A stretch of 64,000 nucleotides of DNA, from NCBI RefSeq assembly GCF_036499745.1, contig NZ_DASYDG010000033.1:1-64000 (forward strand). The letters are read 5' to 3'. Below the pieces are notes generated by a model. That model ran no database searches and was not told the origin of the DNA. It saw only the letters and a list, made by a program, of their open reading frames with translations. Source of the DNA: Pinirhizobacter sp036499745. Lineage in GTDB: Bacteria; Pseudomonadota; Gammaproteobacteria; Xanthomonadales; Rhodanobacteraceae. Made by a program: the position numbers and the translations under genes. This document shows, in pieces, positions 29,501 to 37,735 of the stretch (position 1 is the first letter of the stretch; each line of letters begins with the position of its first letter).

Positions 29501-32372
29501 ACAGGCTATCTCGGGCGACCTGCCGATCGTGCTGCTGCAGATCGCCGACCCGTTGCGGATCGACCTGGCGCGGCAACTGGTGCAGGCCCATGCCTACTGG
29601 CGCCTGAAGGGACTGGCCGTGGACCTGGTGATATGGAACGAGGATCGTGCCGGCTATCGGCAGGAATTGCAGGACCAGATCATGGGCCTGATCACCTCCG
29701 GCAGTGAGGCGAGCCTGCTTGATCGTCCCGGCGGCATCTTCGTGCGCGGTACGCAACAGCTCTCGCCGGAGGATCGCCAGGTCACCATGGCCAGCGCGCG
29801 CATCATCGTCAGCGATGCGCGCGGCAGCCTGGCCGAGCAAATCGACCGCCACCTGGCCGGCTCGCGCGCGCCCGGCGATTCCGCTCCACATCCGGCGCGC
29901 CTGCCACGGGTGACGGCTCCGGGCCTTGAACCCATTGAGCCGCCTGCCACGCTGGATCTTCAGCAGCCCAATCCCTTTGGCGGGTTCGGCGCCGACGGCC
30001 GGGAATACGTGGTGGTGCTCGATGAAGGCGAGCCGACACCGGCACCGTGGTGCAACGTCATTGCCAACGATCAGTTCGGTACCGTGGTTTCAGAAAGCGG
30101 CAGTGCCTATACCTGGGCCGAAAATGCCCATGAGCTGCGCCTCACCCCCTGGGGAAACGACCCGGTGGAAGACCTGTGCGGCGAAGCGATGTACCTGCGC
30201 GATGACGAGACCGACCATGTATGGTCGCCAGCGCCGATGCCCCGCCGGGGCGAGGGACGCTACATCACCCGCCATGGCGCGGGCTACAGCGTGTTCGAGC
30301 ACGTCGAACGAGACATCCGCAGCGAGATGTGGACCTACGTCGCTACCGACGCAGCGATAAAATTCCTCGTGCTGAAGCTGCACAACCAGTCCACCCGGGC
30401 GCGCCGGCTGTCGGCCACGGGCTACGTGGAATGGGTGCTTGGCGATGTGCGCGAGAAAACCGCCATGCAAGTGGTTACGTCCACCGACCCGGCCAGCGGC
30501 GCAATCTTCGCCCGCAATGCCTACAACACGGAATTCCCCGGTCGCGTGGCCTTCTTCGATGTAGAAGATCCCAAGCGACGGATCGGCGGCGACCGTGCCG
30601 AGTTCCTGGGACGCAACGGCAGCATGGCGGCACCGGCAGCCCTCGGCCGGGCGCAATGGTCGTCGCGAGTGGGGGCAGGCCTGGATCCGTGCGCCGCGAT
30701 CCAACTCGACATCGTCCTGGAACCGGGCGAGAAACGCGAGGTGGTGTTTCGCATGGGGCTGGGCTCCGACGAGGCCGCCGCTTCCGCACTGGTCCATCGC
30801 TTCCGCCGCAATGGCACGGCCGCCGACGAACTGCAGCGGGTGCACGCGCAGTGGGATGTGTTGCTGGGTGCGGTGCAGGTGCGAACACCCGAGGCCGGGG
30901 TAGACCTGCTTGCCAACCGCTGGCTGATGTACCAGGCCATCGCCTGCCGCTTGTGGGCGCGCAGCGGCTATTACCAGTCGGGCGGCGCCATGGGCTACCG
31001 CGATCAGCTGCAGGACGCCATGGCCATGCTGCATGCGGCGCCATCGCTGCTACGCGCGCAGCTGCTTCTATGCGCAGCCCATCAATTCCCCGAAGGCGAC
31101 GTGCAACATTGGTGGCATCCACCACTAAACCGCGGCGTGCGCACGCAATGTTCGGATGACTTCCTATGGCTTGCGCTGGCCACCGCACGCTACGTGCTGG
31201 CCACCGGCGACCTGGCGGTGCTGGATGAGCCGGTGGGTTATATCGAAGGACGCGCGCTGTCGCCGGGCGAGGAGTCCTATTACGACTTGCCGCAACCCTC
31301 GATGCTGCGCGAGCCACTCTACCGGCATTGCGTGCGCGCCATCGAGCGCGGCCTGGCGCGCGGCGTGCACGGGCTGCCATTGATAGGCAGCGGCGACTGG
31401 AATGACGGCATGAACCGCGTGGGTGAGAAGGGCCGCGGCGAAAGCGTGTGGCTGGGATTCTTTACCGGCTTCGTCATGAAGGAATTTGCCAAGGTCGCGC
31501 GCCGCCGCGCCGACGATGCCTTTGCCGATGCATGTGCGACGCACGTGGCGAACCTGCGCGAAGCCGTCGAGCGCGAGGCGTGGGACGGGGCCTGGTACCG
31601 CCGCGCCTGGTTCGACGATGGCACGCCGCTGGGTTCGGCGGCCAACCAGGAGTGCCGCATCGATTCCATCGCGCAAAGCTGGTCGGTACTGTCCGGCATG
31701 GGCCCGGACGGACGCCGGCGGCAGGCCATGGCATCGCTTGATGAGCACCTGGTACGCGCCGATGCTGGCCTGATACAGCTGCTGGATCCTCCCTTCGACC
31801 GTACCTCCATGGACCCTGGCTATATTCGCGGGTACGTTCCTGGCGTGCGAGAAAACGGCGGCCAGTACACCCATGCGGCGATCTGGGCGGTGATGGCTTT
31901 CGCCGAGCTGGGCAACGCCGAGCGGGCCTGGGAACTGCTACGGATGATCCAGCCTGGCAGCCATGTCGGTGACGCGGCAAGCACCGATGTCTACAAGGTG
32001 GAACCCTACGTGGTGACGGCCGATATCTATGCCGTGCCACCCCATGTCGGGCGCGGCGGCTGGAGCTGGTACACCGGTTCCGCTGGCTGGATGTATCGCC
32101 TGGTGTTGGAATCGCTGCTGGGCGTGCACTTGGTGGATGGAGCGCTGGAATTTCACCCGGTGGTACCGGCATCCTGGGAGGGTTTCCAGGTTACCTATCG
32201 CCACCACGAGGCCACTTATCAGGTGACCCTGCGCAAGGCGGCGCCGGGTGAAGCGTCCAGCGTGATGCGCGACGGGCAGGAGCTGCCGGGCGGACGCGTC
32301 GTGTTTGGTGATCCGGCCGGCATCTATCCGGTGGAGGTGGTCTACGCGGGGCAGGCCAGCGCGCAGTCGTAG
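23589..32372 (+). CDS. ndvB: Cyclic beta-1,2-glucan synthase (NdvB/Cgs type)
   Basis: Up to 2927 residues. The first ~48 codons from ATG 23589 look non-coding (His/Cys-rich), so a later start such as TTG 23733 or ATG 23778 is possible. Membrane helices lie near 460-510, 875-920 and 1010-1045. The GT84 catalytic region holds LDTDTQ (about residue 687, metal/UDP-binding) and RRHRWIRGDWQ (about 833). A glucoamylase-like Cgly region follows (about 1060-1500). The C-terminal half has two GH94-type phosphorylase regions, the last with GSGDWNDGMNRVG (about 2600) carrying the catalytic Asp. Known members use UDP-glucose to build and cyclise beta-1,2-glucans exported to the periplasm. It is monocistronic, with no ndvA-type exporter beside it. 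Confidence 0.94.
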   Translation: MDLHHCRQAEEIPLHVGAGGHGLRRGIHAPGDGANRKPCRHAPPIPAALRRPVSTDRLLARLRRMQRRRRVARQPVAASEPILRAELFSAREMDAHGEVLASQHVLGTRRAPERLLARLADNEATLIQSCERLTSVNRLGWAITPAAEWLLDNLYLIEEQIRIARQDLPRGYSRALPQLRGGASAGLPRVYDIALETISHGDGRVDAANLERFIQAYQQVTPLQLGELWAVPIMLRLALIENLRRVAARVMADRRGRALAAHWADAMMVLARDDPKNVVLVVADMARTDPEMSSPFVAELARRLQGQGPALALPLNWIEQRLAESGQSIEHLVQLESQLQASNQVTIANSIGSLRLLATIDWREFVERASLVEAELRRDPAGVYPLMDFATRDHYRHVVERLARGGHGSEREIAHAAVALCEQSGEPPGSVRRHVGFFLVDKGRAKLEASLSLRASVADRARRAFDRAPVAIFLALILTLTAALAEPTIMLAGTGFPATWIWALASVAAVLVASQLALSLGNLLATLAVSPHALPRMDYAFGIPGTARTMVVIPSLVAGARDLEALVDALEVRFLANRDDHLHFALLTDFTDASTQTLPGDTALLNLARLRIEALNERYLTTTVDRFFLFHRGRTWSATSQCWMGHERKRGKLADLNRLLRGGPTDAFVLIAGDLAALPPVRYVITLDTDTQLPRESAHVLVGTMDHLLNRPAFDAHHRRVVVGHGILQPRVGISLPNIARSRYARLHGSDAGIDPYTRNVSDVYQDLFDEGSFIGKGIYDVDVFEASLAGRLPPERILSHDLIEGCFARAGLVSDVELYEEYPARYVDDARRRHRWIRGDWQLLPWLLPWAPIASRGWRVNPLSVLSRWKILDNLRRSLVPPALLAMLLVGWLALVPFGEWTAVAMAMLLLPSALSSLLDLVQKQAGVGMRQHLHAALGNIGQHGMRAILTLAMLPHEAAYSLDAIGRTLWRMTVSKKALLEWQPSEDVARRSNQEAWALWRQMAAGPVVAVATFALVMLQRPLALVVAAPFLAAWFVSPALARWISLPQRPPSVAPTVEQHAYLRVVARKTWAFFDQHVGPEDHWLPPDNVQLDPAPTVAHRTSPTNMGLALLANLAARDFGYLDVSRLLDRTSQGLATMALLERHRGHFYNWYDTLSLQPLRPLYVSSVDSGNLAGHLLALRMGLLELLDRPIFDGTCLDGLRDTLLLLKGSVEGNTPDIDYLLHGLATALPVTSSHVLDLLKAQHDGAAALVVTHASDGEAAFWSKQFLEQCAGLLADARWLHLDPMLGDAHSFVGIPTLRELSRAEPLGWPAKTDAELVRNRAHDRIAWIEQLAAQADDMAVMDFQFLYEGTRRLLSIGYDVEQRRLDASYYDLLASEARLASYVAIAQGQLPQEHWFSMGRLLTTTGGSPVLLSWTGSMFEYLMPMLVMPSFEGTLLDQTCRAAVERQVQYGGQLGRPWGVSESGYNALDVHLTYQYRAFGVPGLGLKRGLAEDIVMAPYACLLAAMVRPAQAATNLQRLAGMGMEARLGFYEAIDFTPSRLPVDQDAAMVKSYMVHHQGMSLLALAHTLLGKPMQRRFMADPQLRATSLLLQERVPRTAAEYLHVTGFPEPEGTTSVVEPRLRLFTDPDRARPAVQLLSNGHYHVMVSSAGGGYSRYRDLAVTRWREDITRDHWGMHGYVRDVATGDTWSTAHQPTLAKVDRFEAIFSESRAEFRVRRNEVDTHTQIVVSPEDDIELRRVRVTNLGRTQRTIELTSYGEVVLAPPMADLLHPAFSKLFVQTEVVHDLQAILCTRRPRSHDEATPWMCHLLAVHDAHVQEVSYETDRARFLGRGRDASRPRALDGDVSTLSGCAGSVLDPIVAIRCRIVLEPEQSATLDFVTGIADTREGCIGLIGKYRDRHLADRVFDLAWTHAQVLLRQLNATLAQAQLYEHMATSIIYPNATLRADPAIIASNRRGQSGLWGQAISGDLPIVLLQIADPLRIDLARQLVQAHAYWRLKGLAVDLVIWNEDRAGYRQELQDQIMGLITSGSEASLLDRPGGIFVRGTQQLSPEDRQVTMASARIIVSDARGSLAEQIDRHLAGSRAPGDSAPHPARLPRVTAPGLEPIEPPATLDLQQPNPFGGFGADGREYVVVLDEGEPTPAPWCNVIANDQFGTVVSESGSAYTWAENAHELRLTPWGNDPVEDLCGEAMYLRDDETDHVWSPAPMPRRGEGRYITRHGAGYSVFEHVERDIRSEMWTYVATDAAIKFLVLKLHNQSTRARRLSATGYVEWVLGDVREKTAMQVVTSTDPASGAIFARNAYNTEFPGRVAFFDVEDPKRRIGGDRAEFLGRNGSMAAPAALGRAQWSSRVGAGLDPCAAIQLDIVLEPGEKREVVFRMGLGSDEAAASALVHRFRRNGTAADELQRVHAQWDVLLGAVQVRTPEAGVDLLANRWLMYQAIACRLWARSGYYQSGGAMGYRDQLQDAMAMLHAAPSLLRAQLLLCAAHQFPEGDVQHWWHPPLNRGVRTQCSDDFLWLALATARYVLATGDLAVLDEPVGYIEGRALSPGEESYYDLPQPSMLREPLYRHCVRAIERGLARGVHGLPLIGSGDWNDGMNRVGEKGRGESVWLGFFTGFVMKEFAKVARRRADDAFADACATHVANLREAVEREAWDGAWYRRAWFDDGTPLGSAANQECRIDSIAQSWSVLSGMGPDGRRRQAMASLDEHLVRADAGLIQLLDPPFDRTSMDPGYIRGYVPGVRENGGQYTHAAIWAVMAFAELGNAERAWELLRMIQPGSHVGDAASTDVYKVEPYVVTADIYAVPPHVGRGGWSWYTGSAGWMYRLVLESLLGVHLVDGALEFHPVVPASWEGFQVTYRHHEATYQVTLRKAAPGEASSVMRDGQELPGGRVVFGDPAGIYPVEVVYAGQASAQS

Positions 32373-32605
32373 CATCTCATGGACACGGCGACAACACGCC
32401 AGCGCGCAACCTTCGCTTGCACCCTGCGTAAATCGCGCCATCCCAGGCCGTACGAAATGAACAAGCCCCCCATTGCGCCACCTAGCGGAAAGCCAACCTC
32501 GCGTCGGGAATGCACCGAGGCGTACAACGTCGCGGCCGCGCACAATCCCCATGTGGCGCCAGACAAGTCAGTGGTGATCAAGCACGACCCAGCCACCAGG
32601 TCCAA
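32342..32605 (-). CDS. Possible small membrane protein (weak)
   Basis: Eighty-seven codons from a TTG at 32605, with two hydrophobic stretches (SGATWGLCAAATLYASV and GFPLGGAMGGLFISYGLG) and a basic tail. Codon choice is plausible, but there is no good RBS and its 3' end overlaps the end of the glucan synthase gene by 31 bases on the opposite strand. An ORF on the other strand (32379-32627) competes for the same bases. The 32373-32633 gap may equally be non-coding. Confidence 0.3.
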   Translation of the reverse strand: MDLVAGSCLITTDLSGATWGLCAAATLYASVHSRREVGFPLGGAMGGLFISYGLGWRDLRRVQAKVARWRVVAVSMRCYDCALACPA

Positions 32606-32633
32606 GAAGCTCCCGGCCAGGCACTAGCACCCG

Positions 32634-33185
32634 TCAGGCGTCGAACGGTGGAGCGATAACGATCAAGTCCGTGTCGCCTATGTCCAGGCCGGCCTGGGCA
32701 AGCAGGGTAGTGACCTGCCCGCGGTGGTGTGTCTGGTGGTTGAAGCAGTGCGCCACCAGCGGGAAGAATTCGTAGGTAAATGTGCCGCCTGCACGCGAGG
32801 TATAGGCAATCGGAAGATCGAGGTTCTCCTCGTGGAGATTCTCCGTCCAGGCCGGGATCATCGCGTCGAGCATCTGGCGGCGTTGCCACAACAAGCGGAT
32901 GTCAGCGTAGGGCCAGCCTTCGTCGAGGCCCGGTACACGGTAGTCCAGCATCGGCTCGAGCGCGGGGAGGCCATCCGGATGAGTGGCGAAGCGCTTCAGC
33001 CAGATGGAATCGGCCATGGTTATGTGGTTGAGAGTGGCCAGGATCGAGCCGAAGAATGCCCCACGGTCTGCGGAGAGTTCCTCGTCGGGAAGCTTCATCG
33101 CCGTGGCATACAGGCGCTCGTTCATCCACGCGTTATAGCGGGCGAGGAGGCGCAGATGGTCGACACGCTGCTTCACGGCACACAT
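32634..33185 (-). CDS. DinB-family metal-binding protein
   Basis: 183 residues from ATG 33185; the frame is open 13 codons further, without added domain content. It is a four-helix bundle of the DinB/YfiT type with likely metal ligands His54 (TLNHITMADS), His150 and His154 (CFNHQTHHRGQ). Bacterial members include DNA-damage-induced proteins of unknown activity and thiol-dependent transferases. It lies after the lipocalin and DUF2878 genes on the same strand, 45 bases from the lipocalin stop, possibly co-transcribed. Confidence 0.9.
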   Translation of the reverse strand: MCAVKQRVDHLRLLARYNAWMNERLYATAMKLPDEELSADRGAFFGSILATLNHITMADSIWLKRFATHPDGLPALEPMLDYRVPGLDEGWPYADIRLLWQRRQMLDAMIPAWTENLHEENLDLPIAYTSRAGGTFTYEFFPLVAHCFNHQTHHRGQVTTLLAQAGLDIGDTDLIVIAPPFDA

Positions 33186-33230
33186 CCCAGGCTCAGGTTC
33201 AAGCCCCAAGTGTAGCCACGTCAACCTGGC

Positions 33231-33758
33231 TTATTGGGGGATCCTGCGGATCTTCGCCGTGCTGTAGCCCATCGCACCAACCCTGGCGATCAGTGCGTCG
33301 TAGTCGCCTTGCGAGGGATAGGGCGTGCGCGACATCACCCATACGTAATCGCGGGCGTCGCGCGCCACGATCATCTGGCTGTAGTCGTCGGCCAGGTAGG
33401 CCACCTTGTACTGCGCCTTCATGAGCCAGAACAGTTTGACCGCCCAGACGGCGTTGCCCGTGCCCGGCTGTACGGTGGCGGGAGCACTGACGCTTTTCTC
33501 CGGGCCGTCCGGCGCGCCGTTGCGAAAGTTCAGCGAGGTGGTCACCTGGTTATCCCCTTGCAGGGAATAGGTCTGCACCGCCTTGTAGGCGTTCTTCTCG
33601 AAGCGGGTGGGAATGGCCGCCACGACGTACCAGCGGCCCATGAATCGCGGGAGATCCACGTGCAGCACTGGCTTTATCGGCTCTTCGGCGAAGGACAGTG
33701 CTGGGACGGCGGCCATCGCCAGCGTCATGACCAGGAAAATGGAGATGCCCCGGATCAT
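33231..33758 (-). CDS. blc: Bacterial lipocalin
   Basis: 175 residues. A signal peptide (cleaved after SFAE) is not followed by a lipobox cysteine, so this is a soluble periplasmic form, unlike the E. coli Blc lipoprotein. The lipocalin signature G-x-W is present (DLPRFMGRWYVVAAIPTRFE), as is the later DYVWVMSRTP strand, together typical of Blc. It likely binds fatty acids or lysophospholipids in the envelope. The start overlaps the stop of the DUF2878 gene by four bases, so both are translationally coupled. Confidence 0.92.
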   Translation of the reverse strand: MIRGISIFLVMTLAMAAVPALSFAEEPIKPVLHVDLPRFMGRWYVVAAIPTRFEKNAYKAVQTYSLQGDNQVTTSLNFRNGAPDGPEKSVSAPATVQPGTGNAVWAVKLFWLMKAQYKVAYLADDYSQMIVARDARDYVWVMSRTPYPSQGDYDALIARVGAMGYSTAKIRRIPQ

Positions 33759-34291
33759 GCATTGATTCCTTCAGTGGCGTCTTTTTTCCCAGGGTGGGCG
33801 AGCATGGCCAGGAGCGGCGTGGCTACTGCCCAGCCCACGGCGAGTACGGCCGTCGCGCGCCAGGCGGGCGAAGAAAACGCCACCACGTGCCAGCCCCGCG
33901 AGGCGCCCAGGTAAGCCAACGGGCCACCGATGGCGCCGAATACCGCCGCCAGCCACGGACGTGATTGCAGGTAGACCAGCGCCCCGGTGAATGTGAGCGA
34001 GAAGCTGGCCCACAGGACCAGGATCCACAGCGGCGGGAAGGGCATGCCCGGCCACGGCGCGGCGTAGATGGCTAGTCCGGCGTGGATGAGGGTGCCGTCC
34101 ACCAGGCAACCCATGACGACGGCGCAGAGCATCAGCAACACACTGCACCCGGGGCGGGGAGCGAAAGCCAGTTGGCAGCCGGCAAAGATTACCCACCCCA
34201 GCACGCCCGGCCACGACAGGCCATGGGCGGCGCCGATCACGGCGGCGAACCAGACGGCCTGGTAGCCAAGGAAGCTGGTCCAGAAATTCAC
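33755..34291 (-). CDS. DUF2878 integral membrane protein
   Basis: 178 residues, almost wholly hydrophobic with about six transmembrane helices (for example AVWFAAVIGAAHGLSWPGVL and CSVLLMLCAVVMGCLVDG). It matches the DUF2878 family, often found with lipid- or cyclopropane-modifying genes. It is translationally coupled to the lipocalin gene, which hints at a lipid-related membrane role. Function otherwise unknown. Confidence 0.85.
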   Translation of the reverse strand: MNFWTSFLGYQAVWFAAVIGAAHGLSWPGVLGWVIFAGCQLAFAPRPGCSVLLMLCAVVMGCLVDGTLIHAGLAIYAAPWPGMPFPPLWILVLWASFSLTFTGALVYLQSRPWLAAVFGAIGGPLAYLGASRGWHVVAFSSPAWRATAVLAVGWAVATPLLAMLAHPGKKDATEGINA

Positions 34292-34476
34292 GCGTGGTGC
34301 CTTCTAACGGAAAGGGATGCTTGTTGAAGATACGAAGGACAGCAAGGCGCGGATGCAACCTCCGTCGCAGCTCCGACGATCTATCACGTCCGATCGACGA
34401 CCAACGGCACATGCCGTGGCGCGTCCAAGGTCGAACAATGGGGCCGTACCCAGCGCATCAGGAGGATGCCGCCGCC
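34292..34476. promoter_or_regulatory. Divergent intergenic region
   Basis: The 185 bases separate the minus-strand DUF2878 operon from the plus-strand methyltransferase gene and should contain both promoters. The open frame extending back from the methyltransferase is Arg/Gln-rich and lacks an RBS. I found no palindrome. Confidence 0.35.
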
Positions 34477-35148
34477 ATGAAGAACCACGACAGGGAATTT
34501 GCCGGGCATGCGGTGTACTCGCCGCTCACCCTGAGCGTGTACGACGCGCTCGTGCTGGGCGTGTCCAATCCCCTGCTTTGGAAATGCCCGACGCAGAAGA
34601 TCCTGGACTTCTACAACGAGAACATCTCGTCCAACCACCTGGACGTGGGCGTGGGCACGGGCTGGTACCTGGATCATTGCCGCTTCCCCGACCCCGCGCC
34701 CCGGCTGGCGTTGATGGATGCGAACGGCAACTCCCTGGACAAGGCTGCCAGCCGGGTGGTCCGCTACGGCCCGGAGACTTACCTCACCGATGTGTTGCAG
34801 CCGGTGCCCGGGCGCATCGAGCCCTTCGATTCGATCGCGCTCACCTACCTGCTGCACTGCCTGCCCGGCGACCTGGCCCGGAAATGCGTCGTCTTCGACC
34901 ATCTCCGTCCGCTGCTGCGCGAGGGCGGCGTGATGTTTGGCGCCACCATCCTTGGTGCCAACGTCGCCTGTGGCGGTGTCGCACGCAGGCTGATGGCGTT
35001 TTACAACGCGCGGCAGATCTTCTCCAATACCCACGACAGCCTTGCCGGTCTTGAACAGGAACTGCACACCCGCTTCGACGACGTGCAGCTTCGCGTGATC
35101 GGTTGCGTGGCGCTGTTCCGCGTGAGGACCCGGGCGCCCTCCCGCTAG
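34477..35148 (+). CDS. Class I SAM-dependent methyltransferase
   Basis: 223 residues from ATG 34477, eleven bases after AGGAGG. Motif I is HLDVGVGTGWYLD (about residue 52), followed by the acidic residue in LALMDANGNSLD and motif IV near FDSIALTYLLHCLPGD. The fold is a single Rossmann domain. The substrate is unknown; lipid, polyketide or small-molecule methylation are options in this family. It is 68 bases upstream of the glycosidase gene on the same strand. Confidence 0.9.
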   Translation: MKNHDREFAGHAVYSPLTLSVYDALVLGVSNPLLWKCPTQKILDFYNENISSNHLDVGVGTGWYLDHCRFPDPAPRLALMDANGNSLDKAASRVVRYGPETYLTDVLQPVPGRIEPFDSIALTYLLHCLPGDLARKCVVFDHLRPLLREGGVMFGATILGANVACGGVARRLMAFYNARQIFSNTHDSLAGLEQELHTRFDDVQLRVIGCVALFRVRTRAPSR

Positions 35149-35216
35149 CAGGCTGCCGGCAATCCCCCTTGTCGACCGGGGCTAGAATGGCCCGGATCAA
35201 TGAATGGAGCCGACCC

Positions 35217-37394
35217 ATGCCGACTGCCCGCGTGACGATGATCCGCTTGACGATGGCGCTCGTTCTTGGCACTGCCGCATGCGCCGCACTCGCCGATGGT
35301 GTCACCCGCGAGGGCACCACCTTCCAGGGACGACAGGCCCGCATCAGCGCCAACGCCGATGGCTCGTTCCGCCTGGCCTATGATGGTGGCACGCGCGACA
35401 TCGCCGCGCAGGCATGGAAAACCACCACCGCCAGCCCGTTGTTCGATGGCCTGTTCGCCATGGCCCAGGCCGATCTTGCCGCCGATTCGGTCAAGGCGAT
35501 CAGCGACTCGGGTTTCGACCATGGCCAGCCGATTGCCTGCGATTGTTTCGTCACGGGTGAGAAATGGCCCTTCGTGTGGACGCGGGACCTTTCGTTCTCG
35601 GTGGACCTGGGCCTGTGGCGGTTCGACCCCCAACGCGCGCGCAACTCCTTCGCTTTCAAGATATCGGGCGTGCGCCAGCCCGGCGCGGGCGATGGCACCT
35701 ATGTGATGCAGGACACAGGGTCCGGTGGCAGCTGGCCGATCAGCACCGATCGCGTGGTGTGGTTCACCGGTGCGCAGCATCTGTTGAGCGACAAGGCCTT
35801 TGCCGCGCGCTATGACAAGGCCCTGGCCGACACGCTGGCGCAGGACCGCAGCTTCGCCTTCGACAGCCGCCTGGGCCTGTACCGGGGAGAAACTTCGTTC
35901 CTGGACTGGCGCGAGCAGACCTACCCCGCATGGACAAAGGAAGATGTCACTTTCATCGCCGAATCGTTCGCCCTGTCGACCAACGTGCTGCACTACCAGG
36001 CGCTGCGCATCGCTGCGTCCCGACTGCATGACGGCACAGACTACGCCGGCCAGGCCGCGGCACTGAAAGCGGCGATCAACCATCGCTTCTGGCGCGACGA
36101 CCGCGGCATGTACATGAGCTACATCGGCGGCGACGTGGAGCCCGCGCCGTTCGATACCTACGACATGCTGGGCCTGGCGCTGGCCATCGACAGCGGCGTG
36201 GCCGATACCGCCCATGCAAAGAAGATCCTGGCCAATTACCCGGTGTGGCCGGCGGGCACCCCGGTGATCTGGCCCGAACGCCGCGACCAGCCGATCTACC
36301 ACAACCGCGCGATCTGGCCTTTCGTCAGCGCCTATGCCTTGCGTGCCGCGCGCCGGGCCGATGCGCCGGCGCACATCGAGCACGAGATACGCTCGCTGAT
36401 GCAGGGCGCCGCGCTCTCAGGTTCGAACATGGAGAATTTCGAACTTGCCTCGCAAAAAATCCACGTCGACGAAGGTCCGCTCAGTGGGCCGGTGGTGGAT
36501 TCACCGCGCCAGCTATGGTCGGTGGGTGCCTATCTGGGCATGGTGACGGAAGGCGTGTTCGGGCTGGAACCGGACGACACCATCGTGCCCAAGCTGCCGG
36601 TCGGACTGGCACGGGATCTCTTCGGCGACAACGACACCATCGCGCTCGATACCGGCGCCCGACGGATCGTGCTGCACAAGCCGGCCGGCATGGAAGGCAA
36701 CCTGCTCGTGGCGGACAAGCGCAAGACATCGGGCCGCACCACGGATATCTGGCTGAAGGCCACGGCGGTACCTGAGGTGCCATTGCGCAAGGATGCCCCG
36801 CTGTACGCGCCGGCGGCGCCCAATGCGCCAGTGATCGCCAGTCATGGCGGCAGCGATAGCGTCAAGCTCCCGGCTGATGGCGTGTTGTACGTCAACGGCC
36901 AGCGCACCACGGCTACCACCCTGCCCCATCGGGCCACGGTGCAATGCGTGAGCGTCACCGTCGAACAACACGGGCTCGAATCCTTGCATAGCCCCACGCG
37001 TTGCGTGGGTGAGGTGCAATCCCTGCAAGGCGAAGGCCCATGGACGTTCACCCCGTCGCACGAGGGACCGGTGCAGCTTCGGTTGTCCTATGAGAACGAT
37101 AATGGACCGGTGAATACCGGTGTGACCGCGGCGGTGCGCCGCGCGCAGATGCAGTGCGAAGGCGCCCCGGTGCAAGTGCAGGTGATCGTGATGCCGCACG
37201 GTATCCGCCGGCAGGTGTCCACACCCGCGCGCTTCAACGTACCCGCCCATGGTTCGTGCACCATCAGCCTGAAGCCTGGCTTCAACATGTCGTACCTGAC
37301 GCAATTCGCGCATTACACGCAGGCGAAGGGCGGGGCATCAGGCCCGCTTGATACCGCACGTGTTTTCGGCGCGTCGGTGATGCCGCTGCCCTGA
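35217..37394 (+). CDS. Secreted six-hairpin (alpha/alpha)6 glycosidase, debranching-enzyme-like
   Basis: 725 residues from ATG 35217 (GGAG seven bases upstream). A signal peptide ends ACAALADG. The catalytic domain (about 60-470) has the helical toroid of the glycogen-debranching/GH15-like superfamily: PFVWTRDLSFSVDLGLW, TYPAWTKEDVTFIAE, QPIYHNRAIWPFVSAY, and SRQLWSVGAYLGMV-type ends. The C-terminal part (about 520-725) is beta-rich with conserved Cys residues. It likely trims alpha-glucans or other oligosaccharides in the periplasm or outside. The start used gives the signal peptide; the frame is open further upstream into the methyltransferase gene. Confidence 0.88.
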   Translation: MPTARVTMIRLTMALVLGTAACAALADGVTREGTTFQGRQARISANADGSFRLAYDGGTRDIAAQAWKTTTASPLFDGLFAMAQADLAADSVKAISDSGFDHGQPIACDCFVTGEKWPFVWTRDLSFSVDLGLWRFDPQRARNSFAFKISGVRQPGAGDGTYVMQDTGSGGSWPISTDRVVWFTGAQHLLSDKAFAARYDKALADTLAQDRSFAFDSRLGLYRGETSFLDWREQTYPAWTKEDVTFIAESFALSTNVLHYQALRIAASRLHDGTDYAGQAAALKAAINHRFWRDDRGMYMSYIGGDVEPAPFDTYDMLGLALAIDSGVADTAHAKKILANYPVWPAGTPVIWPERRDQPIYHNRAIWPFVSAYALRAARRADAPAHIEHEIRSLMQGAALSGSNMENFELASQKIHVDEGPLSGPVVDSPRQLWSVGAYLGMVTEGVFGLEPDDTIVPKLPVGLARDLFGDNDTIALDTGARRIVLHKPAGMEGNLLVADKRKTSGRTTDIWLKATAVPEVPLRKDAPLYAPAAPNAPVIASHGGSDSVKLPADGVLYVNGQRTTATTLPHRATVQCVSVTVEQHGLESLHSPTRCVGEVQSLQGEGPWTFTPSHEGPVQLRLSYENDNGPVNTGVTAAVRRAQMQCEGAPVQVQVIVMPHGIRRQVSTPARFNVPAHGSCTISLKPGFNMSYLTQFAHYTQAKGGASGPLDTARVFGASVMPLP

Positions 37395-37402
37395 ACGGAC
37401 GA

Positions 37403-37645
37403 TCAGGCGCACAGCTGCCCGATGAGGTCTTCCAGCAGCGAGCCTTCGTGGGTGGCCTGGTAGTTGTCGTCGAAGCCGATGCGGGTGAGGAGGTCTTCAC
37501 AGGCATCGCGGAAGTCGTCGCGGATCTCCTGCTCGCCGCCCACCACCAGGCCGCCGGGACCGTGCAGTATGAGTTCGGCCAGTTCACTGGTTTCACGATG
37601 CGCGAGCAACAAGGTGCGCACTTCTTCCGAGATGCGGATCTTCAT
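37403..37645 (-). CDS. Small acidic hypothetical protein
   Basis: Eighty residues, acidic and mixed alpha/beta (MKIRISEEVRTLLLAHRE, FRDACEDLLTRIGFDDNYQ), soluble and without a signal peptide. Start ATG 37645 has a weak CAGG upstream. It ends eight bases from the convergent glycosidase gene. I recognise no family; size and charge would fit a small regulatory or metal-binding protein, without proof. Confidence 0.7.
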   Translation of the reverse strand: MKIRISEEVRTLLLAHRETSELAELILHGPGGLVVGGEQEIRDDFRDACEDLLTRIGFDDNYQATHEGSLLEDLIGQLCA

Positions 37646-37735
37646 CGGTCAGCCTGGTCGTCCGGCCATGGTGAGTGGCTCGAGCTGGCCCGATTGTGCT
37701 GGCAGCAAGGGCATTTGACCAGCCCCCGCTTTTCG

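Noticed and set aside
32379..32627. Plus-strand ORF after the glucan synthase
   Set aside because: Polar, Lys/Pro-rich, no RBS; the opposite strand is only slightly more convincing, so neither is firm.
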